Source: Nemertoderma westbladi (Eukaryota; Xenacoelomorpha; Nemertodermatida; Nemertodermatidae). Taken from it: a stretch of 22,812 nt of DNA. A program made the position numbers and the translations under genes. The notes below the pieces were generated by a model. It searched no databases. It was not told the origin of the DNA and saw nothing but the letters and a program-made list of their open reading frames with translations. The stretch is from contig JAUCBJ010007813.1 in NCBI GenBank assembly GCA_032718475.1, positions 1-22,812 of the forward strand. The letters are read 5' to 3'. This document shows positions 1-9,900 of this stretch, piece after piece; position 1 is the stretch's first letter; each line of letters starts with the position of its first letter.

Positions 1-388
1 TTTGGAACTTGAGTTGTCCAGCAAATATATCTTCGGCTAGCTCTTTGTCGATGAATGTTCCTGTACTACCGGAGTCGAGGAGGGCGTTCACTACACAACT
101 CCGTTTAGGTCCGTGCACCCTTACCTGCACCACAGGAAACTCTCGGATCCCTAGATTGGAAGATGGCTCTTTCCAAGATGGTTTTCGCTCAGAAGTAGTT
201 AGAGTAAAGTCGTTGTCTGTATCTTTTTCATATGTGAGTGCTCGATACACTGCGGTATTTATCATGTAACAGGATTCGTTTTCGTCGGAGAACTCATCTG
301 TATAGAATCCTTCCATCTCAGATTGATCAGTGTCGTTCACATCACTGAATTGGACATGTAGCTCGGAATCACTTACCTGATTCGTATT
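1..388 (-). CDS. BEL/Pao pol N-terminus: aspartic protease (partial)
   Basis: This frame opens after a stop at 389-391, overlaps the last codons of gag in the -1 frame, and stays open to the left edge. The protease active-site motif D-S-G-S is at 65-76, preceded by a short hydrophobic strand (VVNALL) and followed by TGTFIDKELAE, as in BEL/Pao (DUF1758-like) proteases. The roughly 90 residues before it are acidic and low in identifiable structure. No ATG is forced; the first in-frame ATG is at about 316-318. The product would mature the Gag-Pol polyprotein. Expression needs a -1 frameshift, splicing or reinitiation, because the frame is out of phase with gag. Alternatively a one-base indel in this copy has split a single gag-pol frame. 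Confidence 0.75.
371..379 (-). promoter_or_regulatory. Perfect 5' splice-donor consensus over the gag stop codon
   Basis: On the minus strand the sequence reads CAG|GTAAGT, and the TA-A of the donor is the gag stop codon. The same bases carry the first codons shared with the -1 pol frame. Whether it is used is unknown; it is a sequence match only. Confidence 0.4.
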
Positions 389-2328
389 TTATTCACGTAA
401 TAAGATCTATCCGTGTCCTTCCCGCTATCTTCTCCTTGTGAAGTCTGGCTTTCGCCGTCATCGGTATAACATACTGGTGTTATTTTTCTCCTAGAGACGG
501 GTTTTTCACTTACCTTGTTTTCCGGTGTTTTCTCCCTAGACAGTTTCAGGAGCTGTAATTTCACTTCTCCATCTAGGAATGACATGAGATCAGCCATGGT
601 AGGGTCTCGCCGTTGTTGTTCCATCATATATAACACTTTCTTATCCCAGCGTGTACCTACTCCACCTTTAGGTAAAGTAGAAGCCACTGCTCTAATAACC
701 ATAGTGTTCTGATACTCATGAGACTTACCTAGCCAATCTAATTGTCTGCAGATCTCCTGGATCTCATCGGAAAACTCGATAATTCCGCTACTAATAAACT
801 TTCGGGGCGCTACTAACTTTGCATACAAGTACCCAGCGATATTATTCCTATTACCATACCTGATGTTTAGTGTATCCCAAACTTGTCTTAATCCGTCTGG
901 ATGTCCAATAAACTTTAACGCCATTAACTTGGGAGATCCTTCCAAGCACTCGATGAGGTATCTAAGTTTTTCTCCATTAGATAGTACAGAGTTCTGTATA
1001 TTATCTTTGTAATATTCGTTAAAAGGTAACCATTTCATCTCATCTCCATTGAACTTAACGATCTCTCCCACCTTTACCGCTTGCCGGGCTTCGGTTCTAG
1101 CCATTTGACGCGTAAAACTTTCTTGGGCCATCGTGCTATTTAATATCGAGTTATCGGTATATAAATTTCTAGGATTATGGTCAGTTCTATATGGAATATC
1201 ATTATCAACAGGTCTATAATTACCCTTAATAGGGTTCACTATAGGAGTTTCTACTTCGCTAGCAGTATAAATGCGTGTAGGCTCCACACCTTGCGCATGC
1301 GATACTTCAGACCTAACAGGTTGACACATTGTTACAGAGGGTGGTGGTATACCCTTTTGAGTATTTACTAATTTATCGCGTTCTAGCGCGATACTTTGCT
1401 GCACTTCTTGCAACTCTAGCCTACTTTCCCTTACTGTGCCCTTGAACTGCTGGACAGTCTCCTGCATCTGTCCGAGCAGGATATCCATCCCCCGCCGTCT
1501 CTCGTCCACCCATTCGACCGCCGAAGCGGGAGTCGCCAACGTTGTAGCGGGCGGACGAGGGACAACGGGCGACAAATCCGGAATATTTCGCTCGGGGTCC
1601 AGGACCTGAACTGTCGCCTGGGCAGTTCTACTGGGCACAGGTAGCTTAGTGCTATGTAGAGGGAATTTAGAAGTAGCTTCAGGGAGCACAGGTGTGTCTA
1701 TCACCGAAGGGGTGATTTCAAGAACAGGCCTAATTATTTCAGGCTCATCTACTATAGTAGGGAGTCTTTCTATTGTAATTATTTGGTCTGTGGGCTCTGT
1801 ACTACCTAAGTTGGTGTTATTTAGTTGCCTTCTAACAGCTGGAGGCAAATCAGGCAATTTCTGACGGTGGAATGTTCTTTTACGTCTGCTTAGGCGAGAT
1901 CGATTTCTTCCGCCTTCAGTGTCGGTGGTATCGCCTTCCTCAGATGATGTATACCCCTGTCTCTTGGGAGTAGATCGACTCATCATCTGCATATTGCTCG
2001 CTGTTAACTGTTTATTGAAGTTGTCTTGCTTCTCTTGAAGAAATTCCAACTCTAGTTGGGTTGCCTCTTCAGAGGCCCTCCGTTCGGCTTCTACCACTGC
2101 CTCTGCTATTGCCAGTGCTGCTTTTCTTTCGGTTTCTGCCGCTGCCTCTGCTTTTGCCAGTGCCGCTTTTCTTTCGGCTTCTGCCGCTGCCACTGCTGCT
2201 GCCACTGCCGTTGTCTTTCTATCTTCTATACGTTTTTTCTTTACTTGTTCTTCTTGTTCTCTAGCGATGCGGAGTTGTTCATCGAATTTAGCTTGGTTCG
2301 CCGCTAACCTGTCCTCTATCAATCGCAT
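373..2328 (-). CDS. gag: BEL/Pao Gag (DUF1759-like)
   Basis: This is a 651-aa frame beginning at ATG 2326-2328. Residues 1-100 are a charged alanine/glutamate helix with a 15-residue repeat (ERKAALAKAEAAAET, then ERKAALAIAEAVVEA), expected to form a coiled coil. Residues 110-280 are basic and proline-rich. A second helical stretch lies at about 280-325. Residues 425-590 match the DUF1759 pattern of BEL/Pao Gag: KFNGDEMKWLPF, then LSNGEKLRYLIECLEG, then LNIRYGN. It would form the virus-like particle. No CCHC zinc knuckle is visible at the C-terminus, which ends in an acidic tail. The start overlaps the upstream ORF by 41 nt in another frame, and the stop TAA lies inside a perfect splice-donor consensus. 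Confidence 0.85.
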   Translation of the reverse strand: MRLIEDRLAANQAKFDEQLRIAREQEEQVKKKRIEDRKTTAVAAAVAAAEAERKAALAKAEAAAETERKAALAIAEAVVEAERRASEEATQLELEFLQEKQDNFNKQLTASNMQMMSRSTPKRQGYTSSEEGDTTDTEGGRNRSRLSRRKRTFHRQKLPDLPPAVRRQLNNTNLGSTEPTDQIITIERLPTIVDEPEIIRPVLEITPSVIDTPVLPEATSKFPLHSTKLPVPSRTAQATVQVLDPERNIPDLSPVVPRPPATTLATPASAVEWVDERRRGMDILLGQMQETVQQFKGTVRESRLELQEVQQSIALERDKLVNTQKGIPPPSVTMCQPVRSEVSHAQGVEPTRIYTASEVETPIVNPIKGNYRPVDNDIPYRTDHNPRNLYTDNSILNSTMAQESFTRQMARTEARQAVKVGEIVKFNGDEMKWLPFNEYYKDNIQNSVLSNGEKLRYLIECLEGSPKLMALKFIGHPDGLRQVWDTLNIRYGNRNNIAGYLYAKLVAPRKFISSGIIEFSDEIQEICRQLDWLGKSHEYQNTMVIRAVASTLPKGGVGTRWDKKVLYMMEQQRRDPTMADLMSFLDGEVKLQLLKLSREKTPENKVSEKPVSRRKITPVCYTDDGESQTSQGEDSGKDTDRSYYVNKIRIR

Positions 2329-3391
2329 CTAACACGAGTTTGGCTCCTTCGCTATTAGGGCTAAGTCCCTCTAACCTTCTCCTCAACTCTTCATCTCCCA
2401 AAAAACGCTGATAGTCTGACAGATAGATATCAATGGCATCCTTCTTATGCGGTTTCTCTGCCGTCGCTTCACTTTCCACTTGGGAAAAAGTAGCGTCCGT
2501 CGATTCTCCATGGGTTGAGCGCTCCTCCAACTGAGCTTTCCACTGAGCTGCTCCTTGAACCTGGCGACTCACCCGTTGAAACCAAGTTTTTACGGCAACT
2601 TGCAACGACGTGTCTTGTTTTCTTTTAGAAGCCTCCTCAAAGGCGGATAAGATTAGCCTAATCCGCAAAACTCTTTCTCTAACTTGATAAAGCAGCGATC
2701 CCTGCTCTTGAGGTCCTTGAGGTTGTTGAAACAGTTGTCTCTCTACTCGCTCCATAGAGCTGAAGAATCCCTGGGCGTATCCGGCTGCGGACCTCTTCCA
2801 TACAGCTGGATCGATGGTTTCCTTGGCTACTCCCATCCGGTGTATGTCTTCCCAGGCAGCTTCTGATAAATCAAACGGGAGTCCGGGTCCGGGGAAGTTC
2901 CATTGCGACTCGACAATAGACTTCAGTTCTTCACTCGTGTATCCCGCGTAACTATCTCTAGTTGACCGTTGACTTCTCGCCCAATCGATCTGGTGTTCTT
3001 CCACCGCGATCAATAACCCAGCGAGCACGGCTGCAGGAAGGATGAGAAGGGGATCCGTATAAACCGCATCCGTCATCTCTGCTCCGCGCTCGGGTGTCAG
3101 CTCTACAGTATCCTCACTACTGGAGCTGCTGGGCCGCTGAGGAATAAGTTCTTGACTAGCGGGTTGTTGCTGTTCCGCTGCCCTTTGGTCCCGCTTGACC
3201 TGAGCTCGAGTGCCTATGATAGACCTACGATGTTGGACCAGCCTAGGTTCTGTTATTACTACTGGAGGGATGACCTTCCTCACAGTGGGAGGTGAACTGG
3301 ATTTACGACCAGACGGTTGTACGTCTCTATCTGAGTCGCAGATAGTTACATCTAATATACTGTCTGACAGGTTCTGCTTAGTATCAGACAT
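2288..3391 (-). CDS. Unrecognised 367-aa ORF upstream of BEL/Pao gag
   Basis: It starts at ATG 3389-3391, ends at 2288, and overlaps gag by 41 nt in a different frame. I do not recognise the protein. Residues 1-100 are polar, serine/proline/glutamine-rich and look disordered. Residues 114-130 are hydrophobic (LLILPAAVLAGLLIAV) and could be a single membrane-spanning or buried helix. Residues 190-300 are helical and basic/glutamine-rich, and the C-terminus is charged. Its length, composition and tight overlap with gag suggest it belongs to the retroelement. It could be a Gag N-terminal part separated by a frame change, or an accessory protein. Nothing identifies it as an envelope protein: no signal peptide or cysteine pattern is seen. 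Confidence 0.65.
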   Translation of the reverse strand: MSDTKQNLSDSILDVTICDSDRDVQPSGRKSSSPPTVRKVIPPVVITEPRLVQHRRSIIGTRAQVKRDQRAAEQQQPASQELIPQRPSSSSSEDTVELTPERGAEMTDAVYTDPLLILPAAVLAGLLIAVEEHQIDWARSQRSTRDSYAGYTSEELKSIVESQWNFPGPGLPFDLSEAAWEDIHRMGVAKETIDPAVWKRSAAGYAQGFFSSMERVERQLFQQPQGPQEQGSLLYQVRERVLRIRLILSAFEEASKRKQDTSLQVAVKTWFQRVSRQVQGAAQWKAQLEERSTHGESTDATFSQVESEATAEKPHKKDAIDIYLSDYQRFLGDEELRRRLEGLSPNSEGAKLVLDAIDRGQVSGEPS

Positions 3392-3480
3392 GACTATGTA
3401 TACCGCTGAATGTCTACTGCTGTATTACAGTCTGAGTAAGTCTAGTAACTCAGTATTAACTGTTAGCCTAGTAATTAATT

Positions 3481-3766
3481 ACCGGTACTGCTACTCAGTG
3501 TAGCGTGATATATATAATATATTAAATACCGGTATGCTTATAGTATATATAAGTATATAAGTATTATTACAGACTAGGTTTATCTCAGAATACCGGTATA
3601 ATTTTAGCACAAATATATATAAATATATAATAGGCCTATCGGAATACCGGTATACAGCTTACAGTTTGTAGTATATATAATTCTGGAATAGAATTAATTA
3701 CAAGTACCGGTATAATTTCAGCCTAGATTTATAGAAATAAATAATAGGCCTATCGTAAATACCGGT
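3481..3766. repeat. Six ACCGGT palindromes in a degenerate tandem repeat of period about 114 bp
   Basis: ACCGGT occurs at 3481, 3528, 3592, 3646, 3706 and 3761, usually as TACCGGTA, with spacings of 47, 64, 54, 60 and 55. Flanks recur at a longer period: ATAATAGGCCTATCG precedes the copies at 3646 and 3761, and CCGGTATAATTT follows those at 3592 and 3706. This gives a unit of 114-115 bp built of two halves of about 57 bp. Confidence 0.75.
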
Positions 3767-4708
3767 ATATCAATTATTTTGGAATAATTGAATTTCTGAA
3801 CTTTAGGTTTACTTGGTTACTTTAACTTACTTTATTACCGTTAATTAAGCAGTAATCCAACTGATATTGAGACCTAATGGTTGTATGGTAGGCCTACTAT
3901 TTATAAATCGTTAGATTTGATTTATAATATATATACCCGTTTTAATGGGTTTAGTCAATGTTTGAAATAAATGTTATTATTTCTGGGGTAATCACTACAC
4001 AAAGCGGTGCGCTTTCAGTGAAGTGTTACTTATAGACACTAAAACAAATATTACTAATTTACCTAAGTTACTTAATACTACAAATTACGTACAATTCGGG
4101 TGAGATTACAATCTCTAAATAAATGCAAAAATTTTACAAAAACACAAATACGAATTTTTAGGGTAATTTTACAAGAATTCTACAAACCAGCCTAACAAAG
4201 GGTTAGAAAACTGATTATTACAGCGGACAGGGTACTACGGTATTTGAAATAATAAGTAGTAGTAAATACACTGCGTTGTCTAGATAGGAAAATACCACCG
4301 CCTGACGACCTATAGCCGTATCGCTAGAGGTTCTACGTTATGTATCACGGAGTGTTCTTACCTAGAAGTTAATAGAGCTAATCGAATGTGCCTATCAACC
4401 ACTTTACAACACAAATATAATGCCTACAATAATTATTTTCGGAAAGCACTGTACACTAAACCCTAAATTAGGTACGAATACTTGTACAACAGATAATCAG
4501 TAATTAAATATACTTGAACAGCTAAAAGAACCACGGCATCTGCTGGAGTGACCGATGCACAAAATCACCAGTCTTTACCTACGCCAAGCAGCCCGTGTAG
4601 TACCGAGGTTAATTTAACTATAGTGGTATGTATAACAAACACAATTACTGTAGGAACAAACTTGGGGACTTGAATGTTGCGAACAATCGCATAAACTCTG
4701 AATAATAA

Positions 4709-5340
4709 ATATTACGCTACGCGTACAAACCACTCAAACAAAAATGCAGACTAAATACTGACAGACTACTATCAAGCCTAAATAAACTACAGGACATGCA
4801 GACTCCGAAATAGTTAGGTAGTATGCGTTCTAACCCAGTAGTACGACTTATTCTTTAATTGGGGGTTTACTTTACAGCAATGGCTACCCCAACTTCCCAA
4901 CCGTTCTTTATCGGACAAGGGCTCTACACACACTGCAATCCGTTCAGACCTAATAACAGACAGACAACTATCCAGCCTACAAATTATCTAAATGATATTA
5001 TACGCTACCTGTACAGACTACACAAACAAAGTACAGACCAAACGATGGCAGACTACTCTCAAGCCTAAATAAACTACAGGACATGCAGACTCCGAAATAG
5101 TTAGGTAGTATGCGTTCTAACCCAGTAGTACGACTTATTCTTTAATTGGGGGTTTACTTTACAGCAATGGCTACCCCAACTTCCCAACCGTTCTTTATCG
5201 GACAGGTGACCTACACACACTGCAATTCGTTCGGACTTAACAGCAATCAGACAACAGCTCAGCCTACAACTTGTCTGTACAATATGATCAGGCTTACACG
5301 CCTTCTGTTCAATACTGGCCTACAAACAAATAAAACTTGA
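4709..5340. repeat. Tandem repeat of period 287 bp, about 2.2 copies
   Basis: Bases 4772-4917 and 5059-5204 are identical over 146 bp at an offset of 287. The rest of each unit (4918-5058 versus 5205-5340) is clearly related but much more diverged, and 4709-4771 matches 4996-5058 as a partial earlier copy. Open frames in both copies lack an ATG at their start and change after the identical block, so I do not call them genes. Confidence 0.85.
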
Positions 5341-5482
5341 CAGAAATAAGTAAAAATCTCAATAAAAAACCAGGGCTGCAGTCCCTGATTAATTATTAAG
5401 GCCTACCGGTATATAATAATCAAAATCGAATAATACTGCTGTAGGTACCGGTCCGGATGATCAGGCAGTCAGGCCTACTGGT

Positions 5483-5498
5483 TACCGGTCGACCGGTA
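5483..5498. repeat. 16-bp perfect palindrome
   Basis: TACCGGTCGACCGGTA is its own reverse complement. It contains two ACCGGT motifs, and two more lie just upstream at 5405 and 5447, echoing the cluster at 3481-3766. Confidence 0.85.
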
Positions 5499-6845
5499 CT
5501 TTCGACTTTATTGCTTACTGCAATAAAGAAGCTATATACGTTATTGTTCGCGCTTTCAGACCTTTGGCAGTTTAACCCGCCAAATTAGGATGTCTGTTAG
5601 ATAATAAAATCACTTTAGCCGATGACAAATATTTGATTCACTACACTAGTCGAAACCAATCTGTGCGCGATCATTCACCCGCTGGATAATTCCCGGGAGA
5701 TTGGGTTCGACGGCTTAATTTTATTGCTATGTAAGCTTAATGTATTATTCGACTGACAGTATTATATAATCTCTGACAATATTATTCACCTTCGGGAATA
5801 TTAACAGTTCCTTTAGGACGTGGCGCTTTATTTATATAAACAGAGTTATGACTTAAACTACTCACAACGATATGGCTTAATTATAATTCACATATATGGC
5901 GCATTCTTTAGGAAGTGCTTCGTTATCAGTCTCACTCATACACAATGCTGCACAATACTGCACACTGATCTGCCGATCTTCACTGATTTTAGTCACATAT
6001 AAAAGGAACACGGACTGACTCATGTAGGGGCTATCAAATAACATTAGATTCACTTCAAACCACTTTAACATAAGTCACAATCGTTATGTATAACCTTTCT
6101 CTCTTACCTTCAGTATATCAAGAATATTGGGTTTTCGGGGTTATTTATCGTTATTCCAAATATAATAATTCATCAACCAAATTATGAAGTACAGACAGCA
6201 GATAGCAGTATAACAATATAAAGTATGCACAGTGTTACACAGTATGCAGTGTATGCAGTACTGCAGTATGCATTGATTGCATTGAGTTAGGTTAGTCAAG
6301 TTAGATAACGTATATATGTCCTTGTGATTAAGCCTACTAGTGTACGGCTAAAACAATAAAGCACAAAATACTTCCAAGCCGTTCTTTCTTTGGCTCAGGA
6401 CTGAATGTCAACACTGCACATAGGCATTGCGTCATTTCTCGGAAATTTTCTGTACAAGGAGCCACAAAAACGCTCTAATTGGCTGACTGAACTGAGAGAC
6501 GCCGTAGAACAAAGGAAATCAACACGTATGAATGTCAGCTGTTAACCGTAGTCATAGTAACTACTGTTCAAGAGTAGCTATCACCCCTTTGCGTCACGAA
6601 TTGCCATAGAATCATAAAATATGCCTTTCACAGTACACATACGGAGGAAATAGGTCTTAGATCCTCTAAAAACACCGATACAGCAATAATACGGTCTCTT
6701 ACACTTATTAAATCAACTACAGAGTATTTTAATATAAAAGATAATAAAATAACGGGGCAATTCAGCAAAGGCTTTTACAACTGAATTACAACACTATATA
6801 AAACTGCAGTGATTGTAATATAATATTTAAACATATTATTTTCAG

Positions 6846-6952
6846 AAATAATCTAGCTTTGCCTCAACTTCCTGAAAAACAAATAAAAACGAAAAAGATA
6901 CAATTTGCTGGAGATGATGCTGATGATTCCAAACTAGTCGAATATATTGCAA
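6846..6952 (+). CDS. Host gene, visible exon 1
   Basis: It follows ATTATTTTCAG and ends at GCAA|GTTAGT. It has 35 full codons with one base at each side (phase 2 in, phase 1 out). It contains KTKKIQFAGDD followed by acidic residues. The frame hits a stop just past the donor, as expected for an exon. Confidence 0.65.
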
Positions 6953-9900
6953 GTTAGTACCTAATTATATGTATTTTATGTAATATTTGGTAAATCGTGC
7001 GCTCATTTAAGTGTACGGCGTGATTTTGTGTAAATACAAATAAATCCCAGAAAATTTATCAAGCCAATAACAATATTACTACTGTCATTGGCTGTGGCAC
7101 AACCTATTAGCAGCTTGAATTTTAATTTAATTTTATCTCGTACATTGAATATATGAAACAAGTACAGCACAGCACAACAAAATTAATGGTAGATAATGTA
7201 GAATAAAATTATGGTTTATTGCAATAGAGTGAACAAGAGACCTATTAGAGCTTATTGCAATAGAGTGAACAAGAGACCTATTAGAGCTTATTGCAATAGA
7301 GTGAACATAGAGCAAAAACGACTACGTGGATCCAATATAAGTTAAAATATCATTTAATTTTAATTGATCTGTTTCACTAACATTTTCTCTACAATCTATA
7401 ATTTCCCTGCCAAATTTATCCTCCATTGATTATTGTTGTTTAATGTTGCATCGTAAGAGAATTTACATATTTCGGGGATTGGCTACCTAGATCAAAGATT
7501 TTCCACTTATTACCAATGGAACGCAAGTTGGCGCTGCTGCGAGTCCTACAATCATTAAGCGTTAACAGCGCTAAAAAGCGTAGAATACATTTACGGGAAA
7601 CATGTAAGCTATTTACAAATTTAACAAACCGAGATTGCACCATAATACTCGCAGGGGAATAAACTACTTAAGCACTATGTTTTCAATAATATATCTGTGA
7701 GAATTATACGGTAATCGAAACAATAATCTAACATTTATATTCCAAGCTGAATAAATTCTAGAACAATCGTCTGAAAAAATGTCCCACTGATTACTGCCGT
7801 AAAAACTCATACAATAAATGCGTTGTAAATAACACAGAATATATGGATTATATAAATAATAATTCTTGTCATATTGAGTTTCTTAAGTACATCTAAATGC
7901 ATGCTATTTCTATAATCCAGAACATGTCCCAAATGTACAGCTTCGCTCACCCATGGTAGAATAACCAACCCCGTTAACTCTAATTTTCCCAACAGGTTCC
8001 ACCCATACTGGCCCCAGACCAAATGCGATACACTTTGACTTGGACTTATTTGCAATATTGCGTCATATGAGAAATTATATTCGTAATTAGTTTCTGTTAG
8101 TCTAAATTTTAACAGCGTAATACCAACTGTTACCATGACGTCTAATGTCTCTAGGCTATTATGACGACGAAGCCTGCAACACAACGATATCAATAAACTA
8201 CTGTCCTAAATTATTATTATTATTAATATTGGCTTTTATTCCCGTATATGGATATATAAAGAGGAATATAAATTAGCGTCTGGTAGTATTGTAGTTACTG
8301 GTGTAACAACCGCAAACACGAAAAGTTCAATATCTTTATCTAAATTTGATATATTTATTTGATAACAATTTGATAAATTTAATTAAATTTATATTAAATT
8401 TACGCGAATATATTCTTCTTTGAAATGCTCATTCAGAAATCCCTTAAATTCCTTCAAAATATTACTGCAATATTTAATGAGCGGTTTTTCATTTTTTATT
8501 TTCGTTTTAGTTATTAGTGTAAGTGCCAGGTGAAGTTTAATAACATAGATACTATGAATGGTGATAAATTTATAGATATAACACATTATATCTTCATTGT
8601 AATAACGATGCATATTTTTCTTATGCAGGCAAAACTACGGATAAATTTCCAAATGATGAGCATACTGAGAATAATAACCCCAATGATGGAAATTATGTAA
8701 AGTTAGTAGTGCATTAAATTTTATCCAACATTAAAGAACATTTCGATAAAAAAAATAAAACGTATATTCACTCCTAAATACCGTCCTGTTAATAAAACAC
8801 AAAAATTATTTCAAGAGTATTGTTATCATAATTAATTACACATAATTAATATTTCCAGAAATAAAAAGAAAAAGAAGAAAAGAAAGAAACGAAAAACAAA
8901 AAATTTGAAATTCGCCAACGATAATTCTATTGAAAATGAAGGTAAATACAGTGAATACTATCATCGATTTATTATCAGGATGTAATTGATTGATTGCAAG
9001 TAGAGAATAGGTCTTAGTTGCTTTTTATACAGAGTTTGCTTCTTGCATGCCTATCCACATGGTTTTTTACTTAACTTAGTTGAATGTATATAATAATAAT
9101 TACTTAACTATATCGGTCTGTGTTACACTGGGGGTATTTCATCGTAAATCAAAGACCAGTTATATTACGGAATACATGGTTTCGTCATGAAATTCCATGC
9201 GTAAGTCCCCTTTCATGTCAACACTAAAAATCCATCTTCCATATTGGTTACGAATGTCCGAGTTCGTTCGACCTAGTAATAGTAGTATATTGGTTACTCT
9301 ATAATTGTCAATATATTAAGCCCTTCCTGTGGGGGTATCTACTATTGCTGCGAGGCAGCAGACGAACAAACCTTTGTGTGGAGCAGATACGCGAATATAT
9401 TGATGATAAGAACGTTAGGGATACATATGCAGTCACAGCATAATCAAATGTACCGTACAGGTACTCTAATAGGGTCCTCTGAGGACCGGTTAGGGCATGC
9501 AGTAAGCAGCATAGATACTGGGGAGTATATGACTCACTGACTGAGTAACACTGACATACTGACTTTTACCGGTAGGTCTCTCCCATATCGTCCAAGGATA
9601 TGGGGCGAGCCATATAGTATCACCACACCCCCTTATGAGCTCGGATTAGCCGTCTGAGGCGGTGCCGAGCTATCAACAGTTCTGTCCTACAGTCTGTCGG
9701 GTGGCTGACGCGTCCGTTTGGGATACTTCGAAACTGAAAGTTTATCGAAGGTCTGAGTTTCCGCAAGGGATTCACACCAGCGCAGTTTCTTGGCGTGTGT
9801 GGGTCCCGTTGGGTCCGCGTCCGGTGGCGGAGGCCCCGTTGGTGTCGCCTGGTGGGCGGTGTCCGGGATTAGGAAGCCTCGGTTCCGGACAAGGGTGCGT

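Larger units (their letters stand above)
1..3391 (-). mobile_element. BEL/Pao-type LTR retrotransposon, 5' half (truncated by window edge)
   Basis: Three overlapping minus-strand reading frames run right to left: an unrecognised ORF, a Gag with a DUF1759-like domain, and a frame with a retroviral-type aspartic protease motif. A DUF1759-like Gag followed by such a protease is typical of BEL/Pao elements. Reverse transcriptase, RNase H and integrase would lie beyond the left edge, so the class call rests on Gag and protease alone. The 5' LTR must lie to the right of 3391, but its borders cannot be placed without the second LTR. All three frames are long and open, so this part of the element is not obviously decayed. 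Confidence 0.8.
3392..6845. other. Gene-free AT-rich stretch: presumed BEL/Pao leader, LTR and flank
   Basis: No convincing coding region lies here. The right part of the BEL/Pao element (leader and 5' LTR) should be inside it, but no LTR border, primer-binding site or target duplication could be fixed from one copy. It contains the TACCGGTA cluster, the 287-bp tandem repeat, a 16-bp palindrome and, at 6220-6270, short imperfect AGTATGCA repeats. A minus-strand TATATAAATAAA-like stretch near 5831-5842 could be a TATA box or poly(A) signal of the LTR, but this is a guess. Earlier exons of the plus-strand host gene may also lie here unseen. Confidence 0.5.
6953..8628 (+). other. Intron 1 of the host gene
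   Basis: AT-rich and 1,676 bp long. It holds a 36-bp tandem repeat (7216-7313) and, on the minus strand, a fragment resembling a non-LTR reverse transcriptase (7864-8049). No other gene is seen. Confidence 0.6.

Noticed and set aside
371-395. Programmed -1 frameshift at the gag/pol overlap
   Set aside because: The gag codons in the overlap do not form a slippery heptamer, so I would not call it without comparison to sibling copies.
2056-2307. Cysteine/phenylalanine-rich plus-strand frame resembling a small secreted peptide
   Set aside because: It is the antisense of the alanine/glutamate coiled-coil repeat of the BEL/Pao Gag.
4859-5340. Two related plus-strand frames with a shared 20-residue start, which look like paralogous genes
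   Set aside because: They have no ATG at their start, follow the 287-bp tandem repeat, and diverge at once after the identical block; a duplicated non-coding unit explains them.
5685-5720. GGTTCGA-containing stretch as a tRNA gene or as the BEL/Pao primer site
   Set aside because: No pairing T-stem, no A box at the right distance, and no CCA or TGG at the expected place.
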